NCBI GenBank assembly: GCA_008501825.1
Contig: QQUA01000010.1
Span: 1 to 64,000 of the forward strand
Source of the DNA: Planctomycetota bacterium
Lineage (GTDB): Bacteria > Planctomycetota > UBA1135
Reading direction: 5' to 3'
Length of the DNA stretch: 64,000 nt
The stretch's first letter is position 1, and each line of letters starts with the position of its first letter. The notes under the pieces were generated by a model. That model saw nothing but the letters and a program-made list of their open reading frames with translations, ran no database searches and had not been told where the DNA came from. A program made the translations under genes and the position numbers. This document shows, in pieces, positions 13,608-22,396 of this stretch.

Positions 13608-14900
13608 ATGCGTAGAGACGAGCTGGCCGAGCTGATTCGCAACGGAGAGAGCTCCGGTGTCGACTTCAAGCGCGACGACATTCGACCCGAAAAGCTCGCC
13701 AAGGAGATGGCTGCCCTTCTCAATCTGGAGGGAGGCCATGTCCTTCTGGGCGTGGAGGATGACGGCTCTGTCTCCGGCCTGACGCGCGCGGTCGAAAAGG
13801 CGGAGGAATGGGTGATGGAGGTAGCCCGCACGCATGTCCGGCCGCCCATCATCCCGTTCTGGGAGACGACCTCTTGGGATGGGGACAAGACCGTCGGTGT
13901 GGTAACACTCCCCGCGGACGCCCCAGACAAGCCCTACAAGATGAAGCGCGCTTCGGCTTGGGTCACCCAGGTCCGCGTTGGCACGACCTCTCGAGACGCG
14001 AGTGACGAAGAAGAAGCGCGCCTCTACATGCAATCGGGGCGCCTGCCGTATGACCGCAAGCCCGTTCCTGGGGCAACTCTCCGGGATCTCGACCGGCGGC
14101 GCTTGGCCAACTACTTCCGCAGCTTTCGCGGACAGGACTGCCCGGACGTTTCGGATGACGATGGCTGGTCGCTGTTGCTCGTCAACACCGAGCTGATGGC
14201 GGAAGACCGAGGGCGCGCTGTACCCAGCGTCGGGGGACTTCTTCTTTTCGGCGAACGCCCGAACAAGTTCCTTCCCCATGCGGGGATAAGTGCGACGGCC
14301 TATCCCCGGCGCGACAAGGACTACGCCGCAAAGGAAAGAACCAACCTCCGCGGCCCGCTCGTGTCCCTCTTTCCCGTGCGGCCTGACGCTCGGTTCGAGC
14401 CGGCTATCGCGATGGTGCGAACGTTCTCGGAGCCCCCCGCGGTCGAAGAAGCGGGGGTCATCGAGCAAGCCATGGACTTCGTCCGCCGCAACATCGCCGT
14501 CGAGGCGGAGGTCGAAGGCGGACAGCGCCAAGAGCACTGGGACTATCCGCTTGATGCTGTCCGTGAAGGGGTCGTCAACGCCGTGGCCCACCGCGACTAC
14601 ACGATTGCGGGCATCGACGTCGACGTGTCGATCTACTCGGATCGCATTGAAATCATTTCGCCCGGTCGTCTGCCCAACACCGTGACCGTCGAGAAGATGC
14701 GAGCGGGGTATCGCGCCTCTCGCAACGAACTCGTCAAGGAGGTCCTCCGCGACTACCGCTACATCGAGGGCACCGGACTAGGCGTGCCGCGGAAGATCGT
14801 TCAGGGGATGCGCGTGCACAATGGCACGGATCCGGATCTCATCGAGGAGGAGACGCGCTTCGTCGTGCGACTCTGGAAGGGACCAAAGGGGGGGGACTGA
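13608..14900 (+). CDS. Second AlbA_2-domain ATP-binding protein
   Basis: A 430-residue protein with an AlbA_2 domain at about 10-130 (SSGVDFKRDD and GGHVLLGVEDDGSVSG) and a GHKL-like segment near 310-360 (VREGVVNAVAHRDYTIAG, RIEIISPGRLP). The ATG at 13608 is preceded by GAGGAG at seven bases; a TTG at 13596, overlapping the TrlF stop, would add four residues and is less likely. It is a paralogue, not a copy, of the protein at 6243-7883: the domain order is the same but it lacks the long winged-helix tail. Three bases separate its stop from the DUF499 gene. Function is unknown beyond the family association with defence and transcription regulation. Confidence 0.85.
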   Translation: MRRDELAELIRNGESSGVDFKRDDIRPEKLAKEMAALLNLEGGHVLLGVEDDGSVSGLTRAVEKAEEWVMEVARTHVRPPIIPFWETTSWDGDKTVGVVTLPADAPDKPYKMKRASAWVTQVRVGTTSRDASDEEEARLYMQSGRLPYDRKPVPGATLRDLDRRRLANYFRSFRGQDCPDVSDDDGWSLLLVNTELMAEDRGRAVPSVGGLLLFGERPNKFLPHAGISATAYPRRDKDYAAKERTNLRGPLVSLFPVRPDARFEPAIAMVRTFSEPPAVEEAGVIEQAMDFVRRNIAVEAEVEGGQRQEHWDYPLDAVREGVVNAVAHRDYTIAGIDVDVSIYSDRIEIISPGRLPNTVTVEKMRAGYRASRNELVKEVLRDYRYIEGTGLGVPRKIVQGMRVHNGTDPDLIEEETRFVVRLWKGPKGGD

Positions 14901-14903
14901 TCC

Positions 14904-17900
14904 ATGGCTATCAGCAACCAGGAGCGCGTGGGCAAGGCCCTCGAGCAGCTCAAGGAGGGGCTCGCACCCTTCGTCGACCGTGAGTTCACGAACCTCTACC
15001 AGGCGAAAGCCCTGGAGGAGGCGAACCAGTACGTACGCGATCCACGGCAGAAGACCGACCAGCCTTTCGCCGAGTGGGACGCGGCCGCGCTCCTCAAGCT
15101 CATGTGGGACGCCTGGCATAACGTCTTCCGCCAAGTTCTCGGCCAGGCGGAGCGTACGCTTGTGAGCGAGCTACGCGATGTTCGGAATCGGTGGGCGCAC
15201 CAGAAGGCATTCTCGGGGAATGACGCCTACCGTGCCCTCGATTCCATCGCGAGACTTCTGACGGCTGTCTCGGCTCCGCAAGCGAATGAGGCCGAGAAGA
15301 TGAAGATGGAGCTACTTCGGCTCCGCTTCGACGAGCAGGTGCGCCACGAGAAACGCAAGAGCGCCGGCACCGCGATCGAGAGCCAGGCCACGGGCCAGCT
15401 CAAGCCGTGGCGGGAGATCGCGAACCCTCACAAGGACGTTGCGAGCGGTCGGTACCAGCAGGCCGAGTTCGCAGCGGACCTCTGGCAGGTCCACATCGGC
15501 GAGGGTGCCGATGAGTACCGCGACCCCGTCGAGTTCTTCCGGCGCACGTTCCTGACGGAGAGCCTCAAGGGAATGCTCGTCGGTGGCGTGCGGCGCCTCG
15601 CGAGTGGAGGAGGGGACCCGGTCGTTCAGCTCCAGACCAACTTCGGGGGCGGCAAGACGCACTCGATGTTGGCGCTCTACCACCTCTTCTCTGGCGTGGC
15701 GCCTGGAGAGCTCCCGGGCATCGACGCCGTCCTCCAGGAGGCCGAGGTCAGCAAGCTCCCCCCAGTGAAGCGCGTAGTGCTCGTGGGGAACAAGATCTCC
15801 CCAGGCAACCCCAGCACCAAGGCGGACGGCACGGTCGTGCGCACGTTCTGGGGCGAGCTCGCCTGGCAGCTCGGCGGCAAGGAGGCCTTCGAGCTCGTCC
15901 GCGCCGACGACGAGAAGGCGACCAGCCCGGGCGACGTGCTTCGCACGCTGTTCAACAAGTACGGTCCCTGCCTCATCCTCATCGACGAGTGGGTGGCCTA
16001 CGCCCGTCAGCTCCACGACCAGAGCGATCTTCCGGCAGGGGGCTTCGAGACCCAGTTCTCGTTCGCCCAGGTCCTCACGGAGTCCGCCAAGCTCGCGAAC
16101 CACTGCCTGCTCGTGGTGAGCTTGCCCGCGTCGGACACCGCGGGCTCGCCTCACACTCAGGCGGATGACGCCGAGGTCGGAGGGCAGCGCGGCCGCGAAG
16201 CCCTCGACCGGCTGCGCAACGTCATCGGCCGCGTCGAGTCCTCTTGGCGTCCCGCGAGCGCGGAGGAAGGCTTTGAGATCGTGCGGCGGCGCCTGTTCGA
16301 GCCGATGACCGACCCGGCGCACTTCAAGGACCGCGACGTCGTCGCGCGAGCGTTCGCGGACCTCTACCGAACGCAGCACCAGGAGTTCCCGCCTGAGTGC
16401 CGTGACGGAGAGTACGAGCGGCGTCTGAAGGCCGCGTACCCGATCCACCCGGAGATCTTCGACCGGCTCTACACGGACTGGTCGACCCTGGTGAAGTTTC
16501 AGCGCACCCGGGGCGTCCTGCGGCTGATGGCTGCGGTGATCCACAGCCTGTGGGAGAAGGGCGACCGCAACCCGCTCATCATGCCCTCGAACATCTCGAT
16601 CGACGATCCGAGGGTGCAGTTCGAGCTGACGCGCTACCTGTCGGACAACTGGGTGCCCGTCATCGAGAAGGATGTGGATGGACCCAACTCCCTGCCGCTC
16701 CAGATCGACGGCGACGTGCCCAACCTCGGCAAGTTCGCCGCCTGCCGGCGGGCGGCCCGGACGGTCTACATGGGCTCCGCCCCGACCGCTTCGGCCGCCA
16801 ACCGCGGCCTCGAGGACCGGCGCATCAAGCTCGGCTGCGTGATACCTGGCGAGTCGCCGGCAGTGTTCGGGGACGCGCTCAGGCGCCTCGCCGGCGCGGC
16901 GACCTACCTCTACCAGGACGGACCCCGCTACTGGTACTCGACGCAGCCCACCGTCACGAAGCTGGCCGAGGATCGAGCCGAGCAGCTCAAGCGCGACCCG
17001 GACGCGGTCGCGCAGGCGCTCGACGAGCGGCTTCGTTCGGACCTCCGCGAGACAGGCGACTTCGTGCGCGTTCACCCGCTGCCACAGACCGGACAGGACG
17101 TGCCGGACGACCTGGATTGCCGCCTGGTCGTGCTGGGGATCGACCATCCCTACAGCAAGGAGGCGGGCAACGCGGCCGAGACCGCGGCGAAGGCGATCCT
17201 CGAGTCGCGCGGGAGCGCTCCGCGGCTCTTCCGAAACACCCTCATGTTCCTCGCGGTGGACAAGACGCGCCTCCAGGACCTCGACGAGGCCGTCCGGCGT
17301 CACCTGGCATGGAAGTCGATCGTCGAGGAGAGCGAGACGCTCAACCTCGACCCGCACCAGCTCAAGCAGGCGGAGTCGCAGTGCAAGGCAGCCGCGAGCA
17401 CGGTCACGGCGCGCATCCCCGAGGCCTACCAGTGGCTCCTGATCCCGACCCAGGCGACGCCCCAGTCTGCCGTCGAGTGGCAGGCGTCCAGGCTCACAGG
17501 CCAGGAGCCGCTCGCCGAGCGGGCCAGCAAGAAGGTCCGCGGCGATCAGCTCTACACCAGCTTCGCCGCGACCTTGCTGAGGATGGAGATGGACCGCGTG
17601 CCCCTGTGGCGCGAGGACCACGTCTCCGTGAAGCAGCTCGTGGAGGACTTCGCGCGCTACCTCTACCTCCCGCGCCTGCGCAACACCGACATCCTGCTCG
17701 ACGCGATCCGAGATGGCGTCACCCTGATCACCTGGGAGCAGGACTCCTTCGCCTTCGCCGACAGCTACGACGAAGACTCCGGGCGCTACCGCGGCCTGCG
17801 CAGGTGTCAGGGGATCACCCTGCCCGACGCCGAGACCCCGGGCCTTCTCGTGCGTCCGGAGGTCGCTCGAAAGCAGTTCGACGAGGAGGCGGCGGCCGCC

Positions 17901-18266
17901 GCGGGCGCCACCGTCGGAGGTACTGGGGCCGCGACCGGCGGCGACGGCACGAACGGCAATGGTGGGGGAGGGGAGTCCACCACGGAGATCGACGATGGCA
18001 CAGGGACGGCGGTCGATACCGGCCCCACCAAGCCGAAGCGCTTCCACGGAAGCGTCGAGCTCGACTCCACCCGCGTTGGACGAGATGCCAGCCGCATCGC
18101 CGACGAGGTCCTCTCCCACCTCTCTGGCTTGGTTGGATCGAACCTGCGCGTGACGCTCGAGGTCGAAGCGGAGATCCCGGATGGCGCTTCCGAGAACGTC
18201 GTCCGCACCGTCACCGAGAACAGCCGCACGTTGAAGTTCACGTCGCACGGCTTCGAACTCGAGTAG
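14904..18266 (+). CDS. DUF499 AAA-type ATPase with Swt1-like HEPN N-terminus
   Basis: A 1120-residue protein. Residues about 55-125 are helical and carry RNRWAH at 94-99, the RX4H motif of HEPN ribonucleases (Swt1-type). The DUF499 (COG1483) ATPase follows, with Walker A FGGGKTHSM around K251 and a Walker B-like LILIDEWVAYAR near 355-366. A glycine/threonine-rich low-complexity linker lies at about 1000-1040, then a small compact C-terminal domain. COG1483 ATPases are known to occur with DUF1156 methyltransferases and Snf2 helicases in predicted restriction-like systems. It is the last gene of the operon. The glycine-rich linker suggests a flexibly tethered C-terminal module. An RNase activity of the N-terminus is inference from the motif alone. 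Confidence 0.88.
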   Translation: MAISNQERVGKALEQLKEGLAPFVDREFTNLYQAKALEEANQYVRDPRQKTDQPFAEWDAAALLKLMWDAWHNVFRQVLGQAERTLVSELRDVRNRWAHQKAFSGNDAYRALDSIARLLTAVSAPQANEAEKMKMELLRLRFDEQVRHEKRKSAGTAIESQATGQLKPWREIANPHKDVASGRYQQAEFAADLWQVHIGEGADEYRDPVEFFRRTFLTESLKGMLVGGVRRLASGGGDPVVQLQTNFGGGKTHSMLALYHLFSGVAPGELPGIDAVLQEAEVSKLPPVKRVVLVGNKISPGNPSTKADGTVVRTFWGELAWQLGGKEAFELVRADDEKATSPGDVLRTLFNKYGPCLILIDEWVAYARQLHDQSDLPAGGFETQFSFAQVLTESAKLANHCLLVVSLPASDTAGSPHTQADDAEVGGQRGREALDRLRNVIGRVESSWRPASAEEGFEIVRRRLFEPMTDPAHFKDRDVVARAFADLYRTQHQEFPPECRDGEYERRLKAAYPIHPEIFDRLYTDWSTLVKFQRTRGVLRLMAAVIHSLWEKGDRNPLIMPSNISIDDPRVQFELTRYLSDNWVPVIEKDVDGPNSLPLQIDGDVPNLGKFAACRRAARTVYMGSAPTASAANRGLEDRRIKLGCVIPGESPAVFGDALRRLAGAATYLYQDGPRYWYSTQPTVTKLAEDRAEQLKRDPDAVAQALDERLRSDLRETGDFVRVHPLPQTGQDVPDDLDCRLVVLGIDHPYSKEAGNAAETAAKAILESRGSAPRLFRNTLMFLAVDKTRLQDLDEAVRRHLAWKSIVEESETLNLDPHQLKQAESQCKAAASTVTARIPEAYQWLLIPTQATPQSAVEWQASRLTGQEPLAERASKKVRGDQLYTSFAATLLRMEMDRVPLWREDHVSVKQLVEDFARYLYLPRLRNTDILLDAIRDGVTLITWEQDSFAFADSYDEDSGRYRGLRRCQGITLPDAETPGLLVRPEVARKQFDEEAAAAAGATVGGTGAATGGDGTNGNGGGGESTTEIDDGTGTAVDTGPTKPKRFHGSVELDSTRVGRDASRIADEVLSHLSGLVGSNLRVTLEVEAEIPDGASENVVRTVTENSRTLKFTSHGFELE

Positions 18267-18515
18267 CCGCGAAGACAGCCCCCTACGCCTGCCCTTCGGA
18301 TGTCGCCCTGCGCCGTCCGGGGTTGCGGTGGGGTCGCCAGTCGCTCCTTTCGTCAGTGGCGGGTTGAACTCGTGCGCTGATCCTGGCGTGGCCGCTCACG
18401 GCGCAAGGGCCCGTGTTGTCGCTGCGCTCCTGCCCGCGCCAAACCCTTGTCGCCGCTCCCGTTGGTCCACGCCTCTTGGCCAGGCACATCAACCGCCAAC
18501 AAAAGGAGCAAGACC

Positions 18516-18764
18516 ATGGCGAACAACAAACCCACCGAAACCCTCCGCGACGGCAGCCTCAAGGCGACCATCTGGAAGAACGACGGCGAGAAGGGACCCT
18601 TCTTCAGCGTCAGCCTCACTCGGATCTACACCGACGCCGCCGGCAACTACCACGACAGCGACAGCTTCAGCGGCTCCGAGCTGCTCCGCATCGCTCACCT
18701 GGCCTCCCGCGCCTACGACCGCATCGCCGATCTCCGGCAGGCCGAGGCCAATCGCCCCGCCTGA
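18516..18764 (+). CDS. Small conserved-looking protein of unknown function
   Basis: An 82-residue protein starting at the ATG after AGGAGCAAGACC. The middle contains ATIWKNDGEKGPFFSVSLTR and ends in a helix with ELLRIAHLASRAYDRI. The pattern (short beta-rich segment with Lys/Trp, then a helix) is common in small proteins carried by phages and integrative elements, but I do not recognise a named family. It lies 249 bases after the DUF499 gene, so it probably has its own promoter. No membrane segment. Confidence 0.65.
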   Translation: MANNKPTETLRDGSLKATIWKNDGEKGPFFSVSLTRIYTDAAGNYHDSDSFSGSELLRIAHLASRAYDRIADLRQAEANRPA

Positions 18765-18906
18765 GGCGTCACGGGGGCCCGTCACGGGATGCGGCGGGCC
18801 CTCTTCTCTTCGGCCAGCGCGTGTGCCCCCGAGACGCGCAGAAGTTGACACCGCTCTTCGATTCGTGCGACGGTCGCCAGGTTTATGGCAACCGAAGGAG
18901 GAGAAG

Positions 18907-19263
18907 ATGTTGCACACGAAGAGGCGGTGGGGGATCGCGCCATGTGAAGACGCCGACGAGCTCGCGGCGAAGTTGACCGAGCACACCTGGACCCTGTGCT
19001 CGGCGTTCCGAACCGCCCACGGGACGGTCTGGGCCAACGACTCGACCTGCGAGGACGCGCTCCAGGAGTACGGCGTCCTGCGTCGTGGAGAAGACGGCGC
19101 TTGGCGCCAGGTGGAGACCATCACCGTGAGCTGGTGCAGCCGCGAGAAGCTGCGGCTCTACATCGACCAGGCCGACGCCGGCGTCTTCGACGCGGCGACC
19201 CTGGCCCAAGTCCCGGCCGAGCGGCTCGAGGAGCCGCACGCAACGTGCGCGCTCTGCGCGTAG
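18907..19263 (+). CDS. Small protein of unknown function
   Basis: A 118-residue protein whose ATG follows a strong AAGGAGGAGAAG ribosome-binding site. It contains HTWTLCSAFRTAHGTVWAND and ETITVSWCSREKLRLYIDQA, a soluble alpha/beta pattern with four cysteines, and ends CALCA. I do not recognise the family. A GC-rich hairpin follows the stop directly, so it is likely the last gene of a short transcript that starts at or before 18516. Confidence 0.65.
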   Translation: MLHTKRRWGIAPCEDADELAAKLTEHTWTLCSAFRTAHGTVWANDSTCEDALQEYGVLRRGEDGAWRQVETITVSWCSREKLRLYIDQADAGVFDAATLAQVPAERLEEPHATCALCA

Positions 19264-19278
19264 CCCCTGGACGAAGAA

Positions 19279-19307
19279 GGGCCGGCACCGCTCGCAAGCG
19301 CCGGCCC
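19279..19307 (+). terminator. GC-rich hairpin after the 18907-19263 gene
   Basis: GGGCCGGC at 19279-19286 pairs perfectly with GCCGGCCC at 19300-19307 across a 13-base loop. There is no T tract after it, so intrinsic termination is probable but not certain. Confidence 0.5.
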
Positions 19308-19441
19308 TGGGGGAACATTCGTTCCGAGGGAGAGAGGAACGTCAGGCTACTGCACGATCCCTCGGAGCACCACTTTTGGCCCCGGGAGCCGGGCTCCGAT
19401 GGGCAAATCATGCCTTCCGTGAGGTCGCCCCGCGATCGTCG

Positions 19442-20062
19442 TCATTGGTCGAGTGACGCCTCGATCGACGAGAGCCGGGCGTCTAGCTCCGCACTGAGCT
19501 GCGCGACCGGCAAGGGTTGGGCTTTCTCCAACAGACGAGCGAGTAGCGGGCTGTCGTCGCGCAACTCGCTCAACACCAGGGGCGAGCCAGCGAACCGCTC
19601 GGCGACAAGCAGGTACGAACACGAGAACGCCAAGTCGTAGCGAAGTGACGCGGCTGCCCTCGTGGGTTCATCCTTCACCCCCTCAAGGCAGCAGCGGGCT
19701 CGCTCCAGGTTGTAGCGCCGAATGTCGGCGGCGGGTGCTGTCCCGATCAGTGCGCGGAGCCGCTCGAGGTCTCCATGAGGGTCTAGCACAGCGGTACCCG
19801 TCAGAATGCCCTCGACGAGGACGGCGTCGTGCAGGCCCAGGCGCGTCGCGAGCTCGTCGACGCCGACAACAAAGACATCCCACGGCCACTCGTAGAAGGT
19901 CGTGGGAGGGGTGGGGGACTCGGTCCAGGCCAGGATGTCGCGATCACTCTCCGGACGTCGAGATCCATACGCGACCGCGCCGCGACATGGCCAGGCCTGC
20001 CGCTCTGAGAGAAACGCTTCGAGGTCCGCCGCCAGCTCAGGGCCGTGGCTTCGACCCGTCAC
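19442..20062 (-). CDS. Nucleotidyltransferase-fold protein (toxin-like partner of XRE regulator)
   Basis: A 206-residue protein with AVAYGSRRPESDRDILAW near residues 29-46, which fits the GS...D-x-D core of minimal DNA-polymerase-beta-type nucleotidyltransferases. The rest is helical (residues 100-206). The gene follows, and overlaps by 26 bases, an XRE-type regulator gene. This two-gene arrangement resembles nucleotidyltransferase toxin-antitoxin or defence pairs, in which the enzyme adds nucleotides to a tRNA or protein; that activity is an inference. A housekeeping nucleotidyltransferase role is less likely given the context of small accessory genes. Confidence 0.65.
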   Translation of the reverse strand: MTGRSHGPELAADLEAFLSERQAWPCRGAVAYGSRRPESDRDILAWTESPTPPTTFYEWPWDVFVVGVDELATRLGLHDAVLVEGILTGTAVLDPHGDLERLRALIGTAPAADIRRYNLERARCCLEGVKDEPTRAAASLRYDLAFSCSYLLVAERFAGSPLVLSELRDDSPLLARLLEKAQPLPVAQLSAELDARLSSIEASLDQ

Positions 20063-20264
20063 CGTGCCACCGAAAGGCCTGGTCCTGCGCCAAGTCGTTC
20101 AGCTTGGTCTGGATCTTGTAAGGGGCGAACGACTGCCCACCCTCGTAGCGCTGAACCTGCTTCTCACGCAGCCCCAGCGTCTGTCCGAACTCAAGCTGGG
20201 TCTGATCTAGGGACTGCCGAAAGCCACGGATGGCATCCGGGCCCCACAGCATCGGCACCGACAT
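20037..20264 (-). CDS. XRE-family helix-turn-helix regulator
   Basis: A 75-residue protein with a classical HTH at about 12-50: IRGFRQSLDQTQLEFGQTLG followed by LREKQVQRYEGG, the recognition helix region of Cro/CI-type repressors. It is the first gene of a leftward pair with the nucleotidyltransferase-like gene. A perfect 9-bp inverted repeat lies about 88 bases upstream at 20352-20370, a likely operator for autoregulation. The short size is typical of antitoxin-type regulators. Confidence 0.75.
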   Translation of the reverse strand: MSVPMLWGPDAIRGFRQSLDQTQLEFGQTLGLREKQVQRYEGGQSFAPYKIQTKLNDLAQDQAFRWHGDGSKPRP

Positions 20265-20351
20265 GCAGAGAGCCTCCTTGGAGGGGGTCCTTGGTTTTGA
20301 TGGAGCCCCGTCTTGATGGCGGGGGACTCCTCGTGTACGGTCTCAAGAAGT

Positions 20352-20370
20352 CCGGACATCTGATGTCCGG
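20352..20370. promoter_or_regulatory. Perfect dyad, likely XRE operator
   Basis: CCGGACATC at 20352-20360 and its exact reverse complement at 20362-20370 are separated by one base. The dyad sits between the leftward XRE gene and the rightward small gene at 20406, so it could control both. Confidence 0.55.
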
Positions 20371-20405
20371 TTCGTGAGTCTACCACCGGAACCTGGAGCG
20401 CTGCA

Positions 20406-20690
20406 ATGACCACCCCTTCCTTCTCCGGCGGAGGCCGGAGCCTCGAATCGATCCTGGAGTCCAACCAGTCGTCGTTCATCCCCGTGGACCGGACCGACGA
20501 CAGCTACCTCACGTCTGGCGAGAGCTTCGACATGAGCCAGCTCGGCCGTGGCGGGGGACAGCCCCTGAAGATCTTCCCCGTCGCCGGCCAGGCCGACCAC
20601 CCCATCGGTGGCTTCAGCGGCCACAAGGACGTGATCGAGCGCCTCGACACGGGCGAGATCGTGAAGTTCCGCCTTCCGTACGAGCGGTAG
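20406..20690 (+). CDS. Small protein of unknown function
   Basis: A 94-residue, glycine- and serine-rich soluble protein with HPIGGFSGHKDVIERLDTGE near its end. No family recognised. It is followed at once by a perfect 11-bp intrinsic terminator, and its promoter region contains the XRE-linked dyad, so it appears to be a genuine monocistronic gene that the XRE protein may control. Confidence 0.6.
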   Translation: MTTPSFSGGGRSLESILESNQSSFIPVDRTDDSYLTSGESFDMSQLGRGGGQPLKIFPVAGQADHPIGGFSGHKDVIERLDTGEIVKFRLPYER

Positions 20691-20735
20691 CGAGCCGCTC
20701 CCGGAGCCGGTCTCTGGAACGAGCCGGACACGAAC

Positions 20736-20768
20736 GGCCCGCAGCCTGTCGAAGGCTGCGGGCCTTTC
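20736..20768 (+). terminator. Intrinsic terminator
   Basis: GGCCCGCAGCC (20736-20746) pairs perfectly with GGCTGCGGGCC (20754-20764) over a 7-base loop, followed by TTTCTC. It ends the 20406-20690 gene and may also serve the convergent gene at 20780. Confidence 0.8.
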
Positions 20769-20779
20769 TCGTAGGTAGT

Positions 20780-20941
20780 TCAGCGCTTCGGGTGCGGGAA
20801 CCGTCGCCGACGCGGCGACTTGAACTTCGGCTTGTACTTGGCCTTGAACCGCCGACGGGCGTGTAGGGCCTTCGGTTTCGGCTCCTTCCACCGCGGTGAC
20901 AGGCTCGAGGCCTCGAACTGAGCGGTGAGCGTTCCGTACAT
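20780..20941 (-). CDS. Small, very basic protein
   Basis: A 53-residue protein starting at ATG 20941, which overlaps the stop of the RadC-like gene by one base (TGATG). The C-terminal half is packed with Arg, Lys and Pro (FKAKYKPKFKSPRRRR), suggesting nucleic-acid binding. The coupling to the upstream stop supports it as a real gene; no family recognised. A longer frame from 21055 exists but overlaps RadC coding sequence. Confidence 0.45.
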   Translation of the reverse strand: MYGTLTAQFEASSLSPRWKEPKPKALHARRRFKAKYKPKFKSPRRRRFPHPKR

Positions 20942-22224
20942 CAGGCCGGCCCTGCGGGCTCGGCGGCGTCGGGCAGCGGCCGGTAGGGGGCGAGGCCGAG
21001 GCAGCGCTCGGCGAGCTCGCGGTGGTAGGTGCCGGCGGTCACAGTCTCGTCCCACCAGTCCTCGCCCTGCCGCTCGAGCACCTCGTCGATGTCCTGCATG
21101 AGGCCGCGACAGATCGTGGTGAGCTCGTTCTCGGCGACGCGGTTGGCTTCGGGCGCTGTGGCTACGGCCGTGCGAGGAAGCGTCTGGCTGCCGCCGAGGT
21201 TCGCGGCGTAGAACCGGCTCGAAGGCCCGACGATGATCGAATCGAGCACCGGGATGCCGAGCAGCTCGCCGGCGTGTTCGAGCCGGTCCTTGACGGCGTT
21301 GTCCTCGGGTGACGGCTCCACGTTTCCGGAGGGGTGGTTGTGGCCGATGATGAGCGCGGCCGCGTTGGCGAGGACCGCCGCTTTGAAAACCTCGCGGGGG
21401 TGAACCAGCGTCGTCTGCGCGGTCCCGCGCGAGACGATGTGCGCGTGGGTGATCCGGTGCTTGTTGTCCAGCAGGAGCACCGCGAAGTGCTCGCGGTCCG
21501 CCTCGCCGACCAGGTCGTAGAAGATGGATGCCGCAGCGGCCGGCGTGGCGACCGTCCCAAACTCGGCCGCAAGCCCGGTCGCCTCGAGCCGGGTCTCGAT
21601 CACCCGGATACCCGGCCGCTCGAGAGGAGAGAGTGCGCGGTGAGCAGGCCCCTTGTCGGCATCCGCGTTGAACTCTTCCGTGTTCTCCCGAACAGCAGGC
21701 CCATCCGGTTCGTCACTCTGACGTGCGACGAGCACGTGGGTCTCGCACTTCGGACACCAGCCCTTGTCCCCGTCCTTTTCGGGGCTCGCTTCGGCATCAA
21801 GTTCCCAACGACGCTTGTCGTCGATGTCGTTCGCGGCGACCCACACAGGAAAGCAGAGCTGCACGTCGGTCGATCCGCACTCGGGGCAGGCGTAGAGGCA
21901 TCCGTGCCCACTGCTAATGGACCGCCTTCCCTCGTGGGCGGCGAAACCGTCCGGTCCTTCGCGTAGCCGCTCGATGTCCTCGCGGACCTTGCTCAGCGGT
22001 TGCGGGCGGAAGTGAAGGTCTCGCTCGATCCGAAGCCCGTGGGGCCCTTCGATGGCCTCGAGCTCCGCGAGGTTGAAGTAGCCGAGCTCGACCTCGTGGC
22101 CGCAGACGAGCCCGAAGCAGGTTTCCTGACCATCGAACTCGGTCACGAACCAGGTCCACGTTGTCCAAGGCGTGAAGAGCTTGGCGTGGACGATCGGGTC
22201 GGCGGCGTCCTCGGTGGCGTAGAT
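20941..22224 (-). CDS. DUF2958-zinc ribbon-RadC/JAB protein, 5' end cut by an att site
   Basis: The N-terminal part (IVHAKLFTPWTTWTWFVTEF, then GYFNLAELEAIEGPHGLRI) is a DUF2958 domain. A zinc ribbon follows (CPECGSTDV and CPKCETHV), then a RadC-type JAB/MPN domain with GHNHPSGNVEPSPED, which keeps the HxH...SxxD metal-binding motif. DUF2958 normally has about 15 more residues before YATED. Here the frame runs straight into a tRNA 3' end (22225-22267) and no ATG, GTG or TTG occurs between the tRNA piece and the domain. The nearest in-frame ATG is 22365, on the far side. So the gene has probably lost its start and promoter through integration, or is expressed as a fusion. RadC-DUF2958 proteins are typical cargo of mobile elements. 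Confidence 0.8.
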   Translation of the reverse strand: MYATEDAADPIVHAKLFTPWTTWTWFVTEFDGQETCFGLVCGHEVELGYFNLAELEAIEGPHGLRIERDLHFRPQPLSKVREDIERLREGPDGFAAHEGRRSISSGHGCLYACPECGSTDVQLCFPVWVAANDIDDKRRWELDAEASPEKDGDKGWCPKCETHVLVARQSDEPDGPAVRENTEEFNADADKGPAHRALSPLERPGIRVIETRLEATGLAAEFGTVATPAAAASIFYDLVGEADREHFAVLLLDNKHRITHAHIVSRGTAQTTLVHPREVFKAAVLANAAALIIGHNHPSGNVEPSPEDNAVKDRLEHAGELLGIPVLDSIIVGPSSRFYAANLGGSQTLPRTAVATAPEANRVAENELTTICRGLMQDIDEVLERQGEDWWDETVTAGTYHRELAERCLGLAPYRPLPDAAEPAGPA

Positions 22225-22267
<43 letters not shown>

Positions 22268-22396
22268 TCTCTTCCAGGCCTACAATCAGGCCTGACGGTG
22301 TCGATGGGCGGCTTCGCCCAACCTGCGCGTCGATTGCGACCTGGCAGTGCGACCCAAGTTTCCATGGTAACGACCATGGTTCCGGGACACGCAGCC

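Noticed and set aside
16550..18367. Long Arg/Pro-rich plus-strand frame
   Set aside because: It is a GC-rich shadow of the DUF499 gene in another frame; similar long shadows on the minus strand (15312-18248, 4246-6147) are rejected for the same reason.
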